Below are positions 21,310-32,445 of a stretch of 64,000 bases of DNA, piece after piece. Position 1 is the first letter of the stretch. Each line of letters opens with the position of its first letter. Source of the stretch: Cristatella mucedo (lineage: Eukaryota; Bryozoa; Phylactolaemata; Cristatellidae). The position numbers and the translations under genes are program-made. The notes under the pieces were generated by a model, which did not search any database, was not told the DNA's origin, and saw only the letters and a program-made list of their open reading frames with translations. The stretch covers positions 2,170,001 to 2,234,000 of the forward strand of contig WPIO01000059.1 in the NCBI GenBank assembly GCA_009760855.2, in the 5' to 3' direction.

Positions 21310-23615
21310 TTTTGTTTATGTAATGTATCTCCGTCAGTAACTCCACAAAGTCATAAAGACCATGTGGGTGTTACGCAGGAGAGTTTTGTATAGCGCACTC
21401 ACAGCTTAAGCGGCTTTCGGTACGCATTCGGTAGCCAACAGAATTCGTCTCACACAACAAAGAGAAAGTGGGAAGCATAGCAGAGTTAGGAGAGCAGTTG
21501 AGGTAGTGAGTAGCATAGAAGTAGCAGTTCAGGACCGCTGAAAAAGATGTGCCAAAGTCAGCAGTTGGAGAGTAGATGTCGTTGCGTAAGAATTGTGGAA
21601 GCGAGCTCCACAGTCTAGGACCTGCAGAGCTAAAACTTCTGTCGCCAACTGTCTTTAAGCGGAGGAACGGGACAGCTAATTTATTGTCCGCACAGGACCT
21701 GAGGGCGCAAACAGGCTGAAACTGATGCAGCAGTTCAGCTAGGTACGAAGGAGCCAAGCCGTGGCAGGCCTTGTGGGTCAGCGTAAGAACTTTGCTCTGT
21801 ATCCTTTGCTCAACCGGCAACCATCCTAGCTCTTTCAGCAGAGGTGACACGTGCTCAAACCGCTGGGACTTGAAGACCGGCCTTGCAGCCATATTCATAG
21901 TCAGCTGTAGTGGCATAATAGCTTTCTTTGGCAGCCCAGCCAAAAGGGAATTACAATAATCAAGCCGAGACAGAACTAAAGAGCTAGTTACATTTTTTAC
22001 AAGCCACTGTGGGAGACAGCTCCTAATCTTGGATAGGGATCGGATGTGATGCCTAGCTGCAGAGGCAGTCTTCTGAATGAAGCTTTTGAGATTGAGGCAG
22101 CTGTCGAACACGACACCTAAATTTCGAGCACGTGGTGAAGGTCACACAATAGCATCACCTATTAGAGCAGCAAAGCCTTTTAATCCAGCCACACGCTTAG
22201 GGTGTCCTATGAGCAGCAGTTCGGTTTTATCGTCATTTAATTTCAGGAAGTTTTCCGACATCCAGGATCGAATATCGGCAAGGCAAGCATTCAGTTTCTC
22301 AGTTGCTGCAGAAGATTCCGACTGTTTGAATGACAAATACAACTGAGTATCGTCAGCATAGAAGTGTTATCCTATTCCATGGGCCTTAATCACTTTTCCC
22401 AGAGGTTGCTTATAAATGGAGAACAGCAAGGGACCGAGTACAGACCCTTGAGGGACTCCACAGGTGACCCTTCTCATGTCTGAGACCTGACCCCCACACG
22501 ACACGGATTGAACACGATCAGACAAGTAGGATTTAAACCACGCCAGTGCTTCGTCTGCCAGACCGATCGTTGTTTTCAATCGTTCAAGCGGAACTTCGTG
22601 ATCAATGGTGTCGAAGGCAGCAGACAGATCTAGCAGAGCTAGGGCAGTGACATTCCCGTCGTCGTTGCCACGTAGAATGTCATTGTTAACACGGAGGCGA
22701 GCAGTTTCAGTAGAGTGCTGCCTCTTGAACCTTTATTGAAATGTTTCTGACATTCCATTATTTTCAATATGTTCAACTAGCTGCTTAGCAACAATTTTTT
22801 CAAGAATCTTTGATAAGAACGGAAGAAGGGAAACTGGGCAAGAGTTTGCTAGGACCTCAGTGTCTAATCCAGGCTTTTTAAGAATGGGTCTAACGATTGC
22901 CGATTTGAAGGACTTGGGGACGACCCCTTTTCTCAAAGAAGCATTAAAAATGTTGGTTATGGCAGGGCTAAGTTGGTCTGCAAGTGAAGACCACAGAGAT
23001 GAAGGTATAGGGTCTTCAGGAGACGAGCTCTTTTTGCTAGACCTTATTAAGGCAGCCACGTCACAGGCAGAAACATCGGAGAACCTTTTAAGAAAGGTCA
23101 CAGGTTGAGGAACGGCGATTGCTTTGGTCTGAGGGGGCTTAATGGAGGCACGAATGTGCACAATTTTTTCAGTAAAGAAGGCTGAAAACTTTTCGGCTGA
23201 GCCCTTAATATCTGGGGATTCAGACCTCACAGCATTGGCCAGTAAATGGTTTACTGTCTTACAAATCTGTTTAGTGTCCGACTGGCAGGAATTCAGCTTT
23301 CTAATGAAAAAAGAAGCCCTGGTTTTTTAAGCTTTCGCGTGTAAACTCGAAGGAAGTCTTTAAAATTGACTATGTCTGCCTCAGATCCCGATTTCTTGAA
23401 ACGACGTTCCAGCCTGCCCTTAACACGGCGTATCTTAAGGAGTTTTTTTGTATATTGAAACGAATCTCGACGACTTTGAACACGGATAGAGCGAACGGGA
23501 TCATGCTTGTCAAGAGCACTCCTGAGTGTCATGTTCATCGCATCAGTGAGGGTATCGAGGCTGCCGGTCGAGTCTGAATGCAGATCAAGAAGGCCTGCAT
23601 CACAAACTTTTGTTT
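21310..23615 (-). mobile_element. LINE-B pol copy (linker, RT, C-terminus, 3'UTR)
   Basis: This minus-strand element reads from 5' (right) to 3' (left). The endonuclease-RT linker (RRDSFQYTKKLLKIRRVKGR) is at 23,293-23,538. The RT N-terminus ([40 protein letters not shown]) is at 22,733-23,230. The palm shows FDTIDHEV at about 22,605, then GVPQGSVLGPLLFSIY (22,367-22,579) and HFYADDTQLYLSF just below 22,367. The thumb and C-terminus (ENFLKLNDDKTELLLIGH, GWLPVEQRIQSKVLTLTHKA) lie at 21,371-22,342, and the 3' end is at about 21,318. Frames are broken at several points. One in-frame TAA (22,367-22,369) immediately precedes HFYADD and is shared with the other two copies. The endonuclease domain is missing here. 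Confidence 0.92.
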
Positions 23616-24180
23616 AGTCATAAGCTTGAGGTTTACTGTGAGCAGCAGCTCCATTTTATTATCATTTATTTCAAGAAAATTTGCTAATACCTGGAGTCGA
23701 ATGTCTGTCGTGTAAGCATTAAGTTTGACAGTCACTGTGGCAGATTCTGAGGGTTAAAATGACAAACAATAATAATGATATTGCATGTGACAAACACAGC
23801 TAAAAGTCATCATAAAAGTGATCGCCACGTTCCACGATTCACTTTTTTCAGCGGTTTTTTCAGCATCAACTTGATGACTGCAAAAGATCTAGGAAGGACT
23901 CTTGTGGGATTCGTCTTGTAACTGGTCTGGTAGACGCGATCTGAGCACAATCCTACACTGCACGGATAGGACGCGATCGGACAAGTACGAGTCGAACCAC
24001 GTGCCAGTGCAGCGTCAGCCAGGCCGGTCGTTGTTCTCAATCTTTTAATGAAGGACATCGGGATGCATGCTGCAGAAGGATGCTGCTGACAAATCAAGCA
24101 TCGCTAGGGCTGTGTAATACCTTGTCATCCTTGCTCCTAGAGATCGGAACCTTTTAATTTGTAGATAAGTTGCAGCAGGT
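23616..24180 (-). mobile_element. Second LINE-B-like fragment, divergent subfamily
   Basis: GAGCAGCAGCTCCATTTTAT, then TATCATTTATTTCAAGAAAA and GCATTAAGTTTGACAG, parallels GAGCAGCAGTTCGGTTTTAT in LINE-B, and the fragment continues into the RT palm region (TGGTTCGACTCGTACTTGTC on the minus strand). It repeats a part of the element already present next to it, so it is a separate, older copy. Confidence 0.7.
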
Positions 24181-25044
24181 TTTCATCCGAGTCAGACACG
24201 GTTTGGGTATTACTTTTTTCCTTTTATATGGAAGACATAAGAATTTCACATCCCATTTCTAACTTTTCCGTCTCTTCAAATGTACCCAAAACTGTACAAA
24301 AAATAACTTTAACAAATTATAAAAATAACTGTAACAAAAGTAGCTGTAAAAGAATAATTGTAACACAAATGTACAAAACTGATATTTGATCGTCGCACCA
24401 AATTTTTTAAAGTATGTTCTTGATTTCCACCTTGAATTCTCTCGACAGATAGGTAAGTGCGCTCAAAGCTCATCGCGAGCGTAATTGTAAGAACCTCGAC
24501 CGGCCGAAGCGCACCGCCAGAGGGCACCACTGGCATAGCTTCCGGAGGCATGGACAGGAGCCCAGAACAAGCTGAGCGCCACCTATCGGCACCGGAGGGT
24601 AGGCCGTAGCGGCCCTCTTTGCGGCGACGACTGGATACTACTTTCAGTAGAGTCCTCGGGAGAATGTAACTTTTCATCAGCAGAAACGACTTCAGCGTGT
24701 TATTAACATGGAAAGAACGCTGAGGTAAAGCCGACCAAGTGGAACATTTTAAAAACTAGCTGTCCGACATATGTGTGCGCCAACAGGTGAATTCGAATGA
24801 GGCCTCTGTCTACATCAGCCATCCACTTTCTGTACGGTTATCCCACACCTTCGTTATGGGGCCCTCGCCCAACAATGGGTATTAACAGTAAGTGGGTATG
24901 TCAGCCATATCAACGCTACGGGCGCATAAGCATTCTTCCGTAACTTTATCTTCCAGCCTACCTGCCGCCGACTTTATCTAGTCGTCGCTTTTCTGGCGTT
25001 CACCTGCCTGCGCTAGGACAGCGTCCCACGTGACGCTCTAGCAT
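24181..25044. other. Unassigned DNA
   Basis: A GC-richer island sits at 24,480-24,660 between AT-rich flanks. I find no gene or known repeat. Confidence 0.4.
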
Positions 25045-26480
25045 TATTTAGGAGTCCGGGTGTAATCTCGCAGGAAGCGTTTGAAATTGACTAGATCTGC
25101 ATCAAACCCCGATTTCTTAAAACGACGTTCAAACCTGCGCTTAACACGGCCCATCTTTTGAAGTTTTTTGTAAATTGAAAGGAATCTCTGCGACTCTGTA
25201 CACGGAGAGAACCAATTAGAGCATGCTTTTCAAGAGCACTCCTAAGTGTCATGTCCACTGCATCAATGAGGGCATCAAGGCATTGTCGGTCGCGTCTGGG
25301 TGCAGACCAAGAAGACCTACATCACATACAGATTTCAAAAATTTGTTGTTGTCAATGCTTTTTATGCTACGTTCCTGGGAAAATTCGACATTACCCTGTA
25401 CCTACAATTGAGCAAGAACAGTAAACGAGACCGAACAATGATCCGAGAGATTCAGCGGGCACACCACAAGGTCAGTGGGGCAGAAATCCTTAGTGACCAC
25501 GCGATCTAGGAAATGGCTACCGACGTGGGTGGTATGATTTAACGTGTTGGATTAAACCAAAATTCTCCACGAAGTCAAGAAATGAGCGGACCTGGCTGTT
25601 GCTGGGGTTTTCAATGTGAACATTGATGTCTCCTGCAATCATTAATTGCCTGTCATTTACAAATATTTTATTGAAGAACTCCAAAAAATGCTGTATTAAA
25701 AAGTTTAGACAGCCAGCCGGAGATTGGTATATCACAGCAGTGAGAGTCGCTGTCTTTTATTAGGACCTGATTGCAACCGATTCAAGCGATGGCCCATGCG
25801 AGAAACTGCACAAACTCTTACAGCCAACCGATTCGCGAACAACAAGGGCAACTCTTTGCCCGCCATCTTTTCAGAACGCATGGACTGATAGAATGAGAAC
25901 CCGGTTGGGGTGGTCTCTGATATATAGCTCCACTAACCATTCGATCGCGCTTCCTTTGCAGCAATTGTAAAACGCCTATAAAGAGATTGAGTTCTCTGAT
26001 GGCGCTTTATCAATGTATTATTATTACTTGTATTACGTGAGCCGGTGACATCCAAGTTTTGGTAAGCAGAGTGAATCTAGCTTCTCCTGGACAGCCCGAT
26101 CTCGGATGAGTAACCCCTTGATTGTATAGCGAGGGAAAAATTAGTAGGCTTAAGTTAAGAGGCCGTCCAACAACTGTGGAACTCCGATTAAGTGGCTTGC
26201 ATTCAAGTCGGCGTGTAGCCGGCCTGGCAGAGGCAGCCGCTTCGAAGTAATTGGACCGGAAGTAACGGTCGCCGGTCGACGTTTCACAGCATGCTGAGGC
26301 ACGGCATGCGAGCTGCTACCGCAACGAGTGCTATTCAGCGCTTTAAACTTACGAGTCATGGGTTTGATAGCCGAGCTGTCGATAAAGCGAACGCACGATG
26401 CAGGCATGTTCAGTCTTACAGACCCACCGAAGAAGGCCCGCCGGTTGGTATTGACGAATGGCATCGTCGCACTTTATACT
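25045..26480 (-). mobile_element. LINE-B 5' region with APE endonuclease, decayed and nested
   Basis: Minus-strand copy of the LINE-B 5' half. The linker is at 25,060-25,220. The endonuclease at 25,517-25,735 shows DRQLMIAGDINVHIENPSNS (catalytic GDxNxH block), then SFLDFVENFGLIQHV. Upstream is the block before LTETW (about 26,040-26,110). A plus-strand LINE-A tail interrupts it at about 25,920-26,036. The stretch 26,150-26,464 is open on the minus strand for 104 codons and may be the region before the endonuclease or the end of ORF1, but I cannot confirm that. The copy is dead. Confidence 0.8.
25920..26036 (+). mobile_element. LINE-A 3' tail nested in LINE-B
   Basis: CCACTAACCATTCGATCGCG, TTTGCAGCAATTGTAAAACG, GAGTTCTCTGATGGCGCTTT and ATCAATGTATTATTATTA form a very short LINE-A 3' terminus on the plus strand inside the endonuclease end of a minus-strand LINE-B. 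LINE-A activity therefore post-dates this LINE-B copy. Confidence 0.85.
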
Positions 26481-28421
26481 AAGCACGTCCTATTTTTGGT
26501 AGCGCATATCTGAGAATAGCTCCTAAGCACTCGCAGCGACGATAGCAGCAGAATGCCCGACACGGTATCACAGAGAAGGTCAATGTAAAAGTCCTTGGCT
26601 TGGAACAGGTCGAGGCAGTTCTCTAGCGCGGGGAGGCAGTATTGGCCTCGGCCACTCTGCAGACGATCGCATTGCAGCGTCCGCGATAAGCGTTCTCATC
26701 TGTATCTTTACAGTGCACGGTAGGAAGTAGAGGAGGAGGCAGCAAGAATTCCGGAAGCTTCGCACGAGCTTAGCACAGCGAGCCGGAGCTTTGCCCAAGT
26801 CATTTTTCCAGTCGATTTTCAAATGATCGCAGTAGAATTCAGCAGTCGCCACTGCTGCCGACTGCCGCGAAACGCGAGAGCTTTTGTGCGCGTGCACGAT
26901 TGGTTGAAATTATGCCGGCGTTGCATAGCGACAATCAAACAAATTTGGAGCTTCCAGTGCATCCGACGTCTTATCGATTGGCGACGGTTCGTTAAGGATT
27001 ATGTTATTGGAACCGGCCTTTGCTCTCGACTGTTGTGCCCACGGTCTACAAACGAATGTGCTTAGTGGCTTAGACTTTGTAGATTCACTTTAAAAAAAGT
27101 CGAACTCTAACTGCAATATAGGTTGGAGTAACGTACAATTATTTTCAGGTCGCTTAGGGGTACAGTTCAGTAGATTGTCGCATTATCCCCAGCCATTGAA
27201 GTCAATCGTAATACAGTGTCTAAGAACGAGCATTCATAATTTAATTTCTTGGGCACACCGTAGTTAGAGTATAAAGCATAAATTATTTCTAACTAGAGCT
27301 TGGCAAAGCCATTTTTAGACCGATTTCCGATGAATCATCAAGGAGACGTGGTTTTGGCTTTTCGAACTAAACATCGATTGCAATGTATCGCACGATAATT
27401 AACGGCCAAATGGCTTGAATAAATTGCATGCTGACCTTAAATACAGTTATACTTTGTACTGCTGATTTCCGGTGGATTTGAGGTGGATTTGAGGTGGATT
27501 TGAGGTGGATTAAAGTGGTTTGTGGTAGAGGCCAGCGCCTCCAGCAGCTCGTTTGAGTGAGAATGCGAGAATGCGCATCAACATCATAGAATTGGTGGGT
27601 ACAATATTTACTCAAAATTTGAGCTTCAAGCTACAAATTTCCGGTCGATTTTTATTAGTAAAATTTGTGCATAAAGTATTTACTTAAGTTCAATCTTTGA
27701 GACGTGGCTTTCCGGTAGATTTTTCCTTAAGGATACGGCCATTCGCTGCTCCTGCTGATTTCTTGTATGGATAGTCGCCATTGTCGCCGTCTTCGCAGCC
27801 TTCGTATTCATTATAGGATTAACAAAGATACAATTCATTTACTCTGCATCATAAGAGAACTCAGTCGCCATCCACGCCCTTGACATATGTGGCAGAGTTC
27901 AAGCCTCAGTCATTTAAGTCGAGCACCTTATCCGCTGAGGCTCAAGCAGGTTGGTAACTGGCGCCGGCCAGCAATGCCCTCAACTGTGTGAGCGCGTTAT
28001 AAAGGCTATAATAATATATCATCCGTTATTAATATAACTGTTTTTAATTAATATTATAATGTTAAGTCATAATAAATATGATTATAATATGAATAGTTTT
28101 TCTTTTTTTATTAATAGAATAGTATTAAAGGTTATACCATAATATTAAGCAATATTATATTACATTACACTATATATAATATTATATAGTGGATATCATA
28201 AAGGTCAATTACATTATTTACTCCTCAAAACTCTTTCACTACCGATTGCGCGTCAATGCTCACTTAACTAGATTGAATTATAGTTGATCACTATGATTTT
28301 ATGCCCCTCAAAATTGGCAACGTAAGCTACAGTTTGGACATGCTATTACTCTGCAGTGTCCCTCAAGTTTAAGCAAAAAATTTCGCGCCATTTTTCGCAC
28401 TCGTTCTCATGCAATCCACTG

Positions 28422-28423
<2 letters not shown>
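26481..28423. other. Unassigned, mostly AT-rich DNA
   Basis: No gene recognised. It includes a 12-bp tandem repeat at 27,470-27,515 and a very AT-rich stretch at about 28,010-28,200. Confidence 0.5.
27470..27515. repeat. 12-bp tandem repeat, about 3.5 units
   Basis: GGTGGATTTGAG is repeated head to tail, with the last unit altered to GGTGGATTAAAG. It is a short minisatellite. Confidence 0.85.
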
Positions 28424-28453
<30 letters not shown>

Positions 28454-29392
28454 GCATGTTTGTAAAGCGCCGTCAGATAATTTAGTCTCTTTCTAGGCAC
28501 TTTACATTTGAAGCGAATGAAACGAATAATCAGAGGTAAAATGCATAGCGTTAACATGCAGATATCGTTAGTGGCAGCATGCAGTGTTATCGGGCGTAAT
28601 TATACCAAGAACCAATCAAACGGACCCACAAAATATTGTGATCAATAGATGTATTTTCAGCTTCTTTTTAAATCTTTCTAAGTCGAGAGTGAGGGTTCAA
28701 GACGTCAGTCAGGATTGAGTTCCAGACTTTGAAAACATACGAACTAAAGGCACGGTCTCCTAAGATTGGAGGTTCGTACGGGGAGTAGCTAAAGGATTTG
28801 ATTCAAAAAAACGCGTGGTAATTATCCCTAGCCTGGCGGGGGAGTAAATCTGATAGGCGATCTGCTCGAGCCAGAAAATGAAGGAACCTAAAAACGAGCT
28901 ACAGAACCCTGAATTCGCTGTGTTGCTTGACTTGAAGCCAGTGCATTTTGGCTAGAAGTAGCTCTTCTTGTGGCAACTTCGCCGCTCACGAAATTCAGGC
29001 CTCAGCTGGGCTAGCTACTCAGGATTAGCTACTCAGGATTAGCTACTCAGGATTAGCTACTCGGGATTAGCTACTCGGGATTAGCTACTTGGGATTAGCT
29101 ATTCAGGATTAGCTACTCAGGATTAGCTATTCAGGATTAGCTACTCAGGATTAGCTACTCGGGATTAGCTACTCGGGATTAGCTATTCGGGATTAGCTAC
29201 TCAGGATTAGCTACTCAGGATTAGCTACTCGGGATTAGCAACTCAGGATTAGCTACTCAGGATTAGCTATTCAGGATTAGCTAATCAGTTTTGCACCAAC
29301 TGTAAGCGCCCGATTGCACCCGCCGATAGACCAGCACACAGTGAGCTGCAAAAGTCGAAACGGGATGTCACAAATGCATCAACCAATTTGGA
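28424..29392 (-). mobile_element. LINE-A copy split by a minisatellite
   Basis: Minus-strand LINE-A 3' end with the (TAA)n tail at 28,424-28,453, hairpin, UTR and degenerate RT C-terminal region to about 29,005. After a 14-bp tandem array (29,009-29,287) the LINE sequence resumes with GTTTTGCACCAACTGTAAGC and AAGTCGAAACGGGATGTCAC, ending at about 29,392. The copy is more diverged than those at 8 and 17 kb. Confidence 0.82.
29009..29287. repeat. 14-bp minisatellite, about 20 units, inside LINE-A
   Basis: Unit GGATTAGCTACTCA with variants at the last bases (CTCG, TTCA, TTCG). It starts in the LINE sequence that reads CCTAGCTGCAG in other copies, so the array probably grew from a few bases of the LINE itself. 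Confidence 0.93.
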
Positions 29393-29867
29393 CTGTACCT
29401 GAGTCTGCAACCCCGAGAAGGTCATTTACACTCAAAGCAATGCTGCCTTTGTAGATTGATGAGTTCTAAAACCTGACTGGAACTGACTAAGTAGGTTTTA
29501 AGATTCAATACACGAGTTCAATCGGTCTGTCACAACTCGTGCTAGTGTCTTTGATAGAAATGGTAGAAAGTCCAGAGAACGGGAGATGATTGGTCAGATG
29601 TTCTAGCGGAAGTTCTCTAGTGCTGCTTTTGTTAGTAGCTGCCTGACTAAAGCCTTTTTAACAGCTGCTCGGACACTGACCTGTGGACATTCGGCTGGCC
29701 GCCCCAGCTGCTGGCGTTGAGTCCAGCAGCCCTGCTGCTTACAGTCTCACAAAGTACGGGATCAGCGAATCGGTCAAGCGGCGCCGTAACACCACCCTGA
29801 GCGCCCATGCGTTCGTACAGTGAGTCAAGTCCTATAATGTGGCGCCGCTGCAGACGCTGCCTCGAGT
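29393..29867. other. Unassigned DNA, possible old LINE scrap
   Basis: Bases 29,440-29,680 include AGATTGATGAGTTCTAAAAC and TGCTAGTGTCTTTGATAGAA, reminiscent of minus-strand LINE RT text (AACAATTTTTTCAAGAATCT in LINE-B). Similarity is too weak for a firm call. Confidence 0.3.
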
Positions 29868-29932
29868 CTCCTGCCTCGAGTCTCCTGCCTCGAACCTCCT
29901 GCCTCGAGCCTCCTGCCTCGAGTCTCCTGAGA
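29868..29932. repeat. 15-bp tandem repeat, about 5 units
   Basis: CCTCGAGTCTCCTG is repeated with small changes (CCTCGAACCTCCTG, CCTCGAGCCTCCTG). A further CCTCGAGTCTACTG occurs at about 30,306. Confidence 0.88.
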
Positions 29933-30373
29933 GCCTCGCTCTTCTTGCGTCCGTCCGTCCGTCAGCTGTCAGTCTGCCGCAGCAGTTCGCCGGCTAGCTG
30001 TCTGCTGTAGTAGTCCTTTGGATGAATGTCTGCTGTAACAGTCCGTGGGATGACTGTCTGGCAGACCAATTGCAAGGGCGGTGGTCGCGCTAATAAGTTC
30101 AAACATGGCAGCTACCGCTTGGGAATTGGACCTCGGCCTCTCAGCCCGTTAAGTACAAGAAAAACGCTGACATGTGAGCTTGCGTTGCTGACGGAAGCTT
30201 CTGGAAGTGTGCGTCGAGGCCCCCTGGAAGTGCTGATTACAATCTCTCACAGGATCTTAACCCTTTGATCTAAGCCCGAAAAGACAAAATGACACCGATA
30301 CGTTGCCTCGAGTCTACTGCTTCGATCATAGCACTCCTTAAGTCCTTCGGCAGTCTGACCGTCTGATTTCGTT

Positions 30374-30543
30374 GGCTCCGTGATGGCACACTAGGTAAGG
30401 CGGTTGCTTTCACGACCTCGGTCCCGAGGTCGTGGGTTCGATTCCTGCGGTGGGCGATTCTTTATCGCCACTGCAAGCGGTGGTGATAGCCGTAAAGGCT
30501 CTTCTGTCGCTATACAAAAAGAGGCTGTTTAATCAGCTAGGAT
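30374..30543 (+). mobile_element. SINE-1, well preserved
   Basis: CCGTGATGGCACACTAGGTA begins the tRNA-like head. The internal GGTCCCGAGGTCGTGGGTTC and GATTCC form the B-box. The body carries TGGTGATAGCCGTAAAGGCT and the 3' end reads CTATACAAAAAGAGGCTGTT then TAATCAGCTAG. No cloverleaf acceptor pairing was found, so it is a SINE. Confidence 0.92.
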
Positions 30544-30692
30544 TTTTTTTCGAAGTTTGGATAGGTCACAAGTCTCGCTAGCCACTTTATGATGTCCGTG
30601 GCTTGAAGCAGTGCTACGAAAGCATCATAAAGGTGGTGGATTCTGAGCTGAAGACTTTCGTGATCAGCGAGTCTTTAGCTCAGAAGCACGGA

Positions 30693-30977
30693 CGTGGACA
30701 CTGGACACTGTCAGACGTGGACACTGGACACTGTCAGACGTGGACACTGGACACTGTCGGACATGGACACTGGACACTGTCGGACATGGGCACTGGACAC
30801 TGTCAGACGTGGACACTGGACACTGGACACTGTCGGACATGGACACTGGACACTGTCAGACATGGGCACTGGACACTGTCAGACGTGGACACTGGACACT
30901 GTCAGACGTGGACACTGGACACTGTCAGACGTGGACACTGGACACTGTCAGACGTGGACACTGGACACTGTCGGACA
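30693..30977. repeat. 23-bp minisatellite, 12 units
   Basis: Unit built from GTGGACACTGGACACTGTCA plus GAC, with variants GTCGGAC and ATGGGC and one unit carrying an extra 8 bp. Because 23 is not a multiple of three, all frames through the array stay open. The apparent long proteins across it are repeat artefacts. Confidence 0.95.
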
Positions 30978-31129
30978 GGTTCGATGCGTACCACTTTAGA
31001 GCTCTATGGACCAGGGGATTGTGCTCAATCTCTCAAGCAGGTTCTTGCAAGAAATAAATTGAGAAGAACTAATGCAGCAATGGTGCCACGTGATCGATAC
31101 TTGGGATATCATTGGTCACATAGAAACAC

Positions 31130-31176
31130 GGAGAGAGATAGAAAGGGAGAGAATGAGAGAGAAAGAGAGAGAAAGC

Positions 31177-31231
<55 letters not shown>

Positions 31232-31350
31232 AGACAGAAAGACGGAGAGACGGAGGGATAGAGAGAGAGCGATAAATATTGAGAGGGTGACAGAGTGAGA
31301 GCGAGAGAGACAGTGAGAGTGAGAGCGAGAGAGACAGTGAGAGAGAGCAG
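31130..31350. repeat. (GA)n-rich microsatellite
   Basis: Long runs of GAGAGA with imperfect interruptions (GGGGGG, GACGGAGAGAC) continue to the start of the next SINE-1. Confidence 0.95.
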
Positions 31351-31356
31351 AAAGTG

Positions 31357-31512
31357 GTGAGCCGCGATGGCTCACTAGGTAAGGCGGTTGCCTTTCATGA
31401 GCTCGGTCCCGAGGTCGTGGATTCGAATCCTGTCGTGAACGATCCTTTATTGCTACTTCAAGCGGTGGTAATAGCCGTAAAGGCTAAAAATAGGCTGGTA
31501 AATCAGCTACTA
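31357..31512 (+). mobile_element. SINE-1 copy
   Basis: GAGCCGCGATGGCTCACTAG, GTAAGGCGGTTGCC, GTCCCGAGGTCGTGGATTCG and TAATAGCCGTAAAGGC; the tail is shortened (AATAGGCTGGTAAATCAGCT). It is inserted at the edge of a GA repeat. Confidence 0.88.
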
Positions 31513-31574
31513 TTATTATTGTTAGGAAGAGAGAGAGCGAGAGCGAGAGGGAGAGCATATTGCCCGCACCAATT

Positions 31575-31835
31575 GCCCGCAGACGTCAAACGAGTTAAGC
31601 TGGCCGAGCCCATTTTAAGAATTAGAGTTTCGCATTTCTTAGTAGTACCAGGTATTTTATTACATATTCCAGGCCCATTACAGGTAATTATACTTTGTCT
31701 TCCTTTAATATTATAAATTCTGCTTTTATCCAAGTGCGAATGTCAGAAATGCATGTTGCCAGGAAGTTGAAAGTGGGTTCGATGAGGGGCTGAAGGCTAG
31801 GAGGGATCAAAGTACGGGTTGCGTCTCATTTTTAT
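31575..31835 (-). mobile_element. LINE-A internal fragment
   Basis: The minus strand matches the region of the 8.2-9.3 kb copy between its start and the KLERLTLKIGSA block. Plus-strand anchors are AGCTGGCCGAGCCCATTTTA, AAGTGCGAATGTCAGAAATG and GGCTAGGAGGGATCAAAG. It has no tail, so it is an internal remnant. Confidence 0.72.
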
Positions 31836-31947
31836 AAAAAAAAATGAATGAATAAACCAATTAAAATGAATAAATGAATTAAATAAATGAATAAATAAAT
31901 GAAAATAAAAATGAATGCCTCTATTGTGCCTGGCGGTTAAATTGGCG

Positions 31948-32019
31948 GCAGAGCAGAGCCAGAGCCAGAGCAGAGCCAAAGCAGAGCCAGAGCAGAGCCA
32001 AAGCAGAGCCAGAGCAGAG

Positions 32020-32050
<31 letters not shown>

Positions 32051-32324
32051 CAGAGTCAGAGCCAGGGCCAGAGCCAGAGCCAGAGCCAGAGTCAGAGCCA
32101 GAGCAGAGCCAGAGCAGAGCCAGAGCAGAGCCAGAGCCAGAGCCAGAGTCAGAGCCAGAGCAGAGCCAGAGCCAGAGCCAGAGCAGAGCCAGAGCAGAGC
32201 CAGAGCAGAGCCAGAGCCAGAGCAGAGTCAGAGCCAGAGCAGAGCCAGAGTCAGAGCCAGAGCAGAGCCAGAGCCAGAGCAGAGCCAGAGCCAGAGCCAG
32301 AGCAGAGCCAGAGCAGAGTCAGAG

Positions 32325-32361
<37 letters not shown>

Positions 32362-32376
32362 AGAGTCAGAGCAGCG
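31948..32376. repeat. (AGAGCC)n / GAGCAG hexamer array
   Basis: About 430 bp of alternating GAGCCA and GAGCA units. Any frame through it gives Ser-Gln or Pro-Glu style repeats on one strand and Leu-Ala repeats on the other. There is no independent sign of a gene. Confidence 0.95.
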
Positions 32377-32404
32377 CATGCACAGTGCTCTACGCAGACA
32401 GGCG

Positions 32405-32445
<41 letters not shown>
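32405..32445. repeat. (CTG)n trinucleotide repeat
   Basis: About 13-14 uninterrupted CTG units follow the hexamer array. Confidence 0.95.

Noticed and set aside
29009-29287. A CRISPR-like array
   Set aside because: Units are head to tail with no spacers, inside a LINE in an animal genome.
30603-31298. A 231-codon plus-strand frame across the 23-bp minisatellite and GA repeat
   Set aside because: The repeat unit leaves all frames open; nothing outside the repeats looks like a protein.
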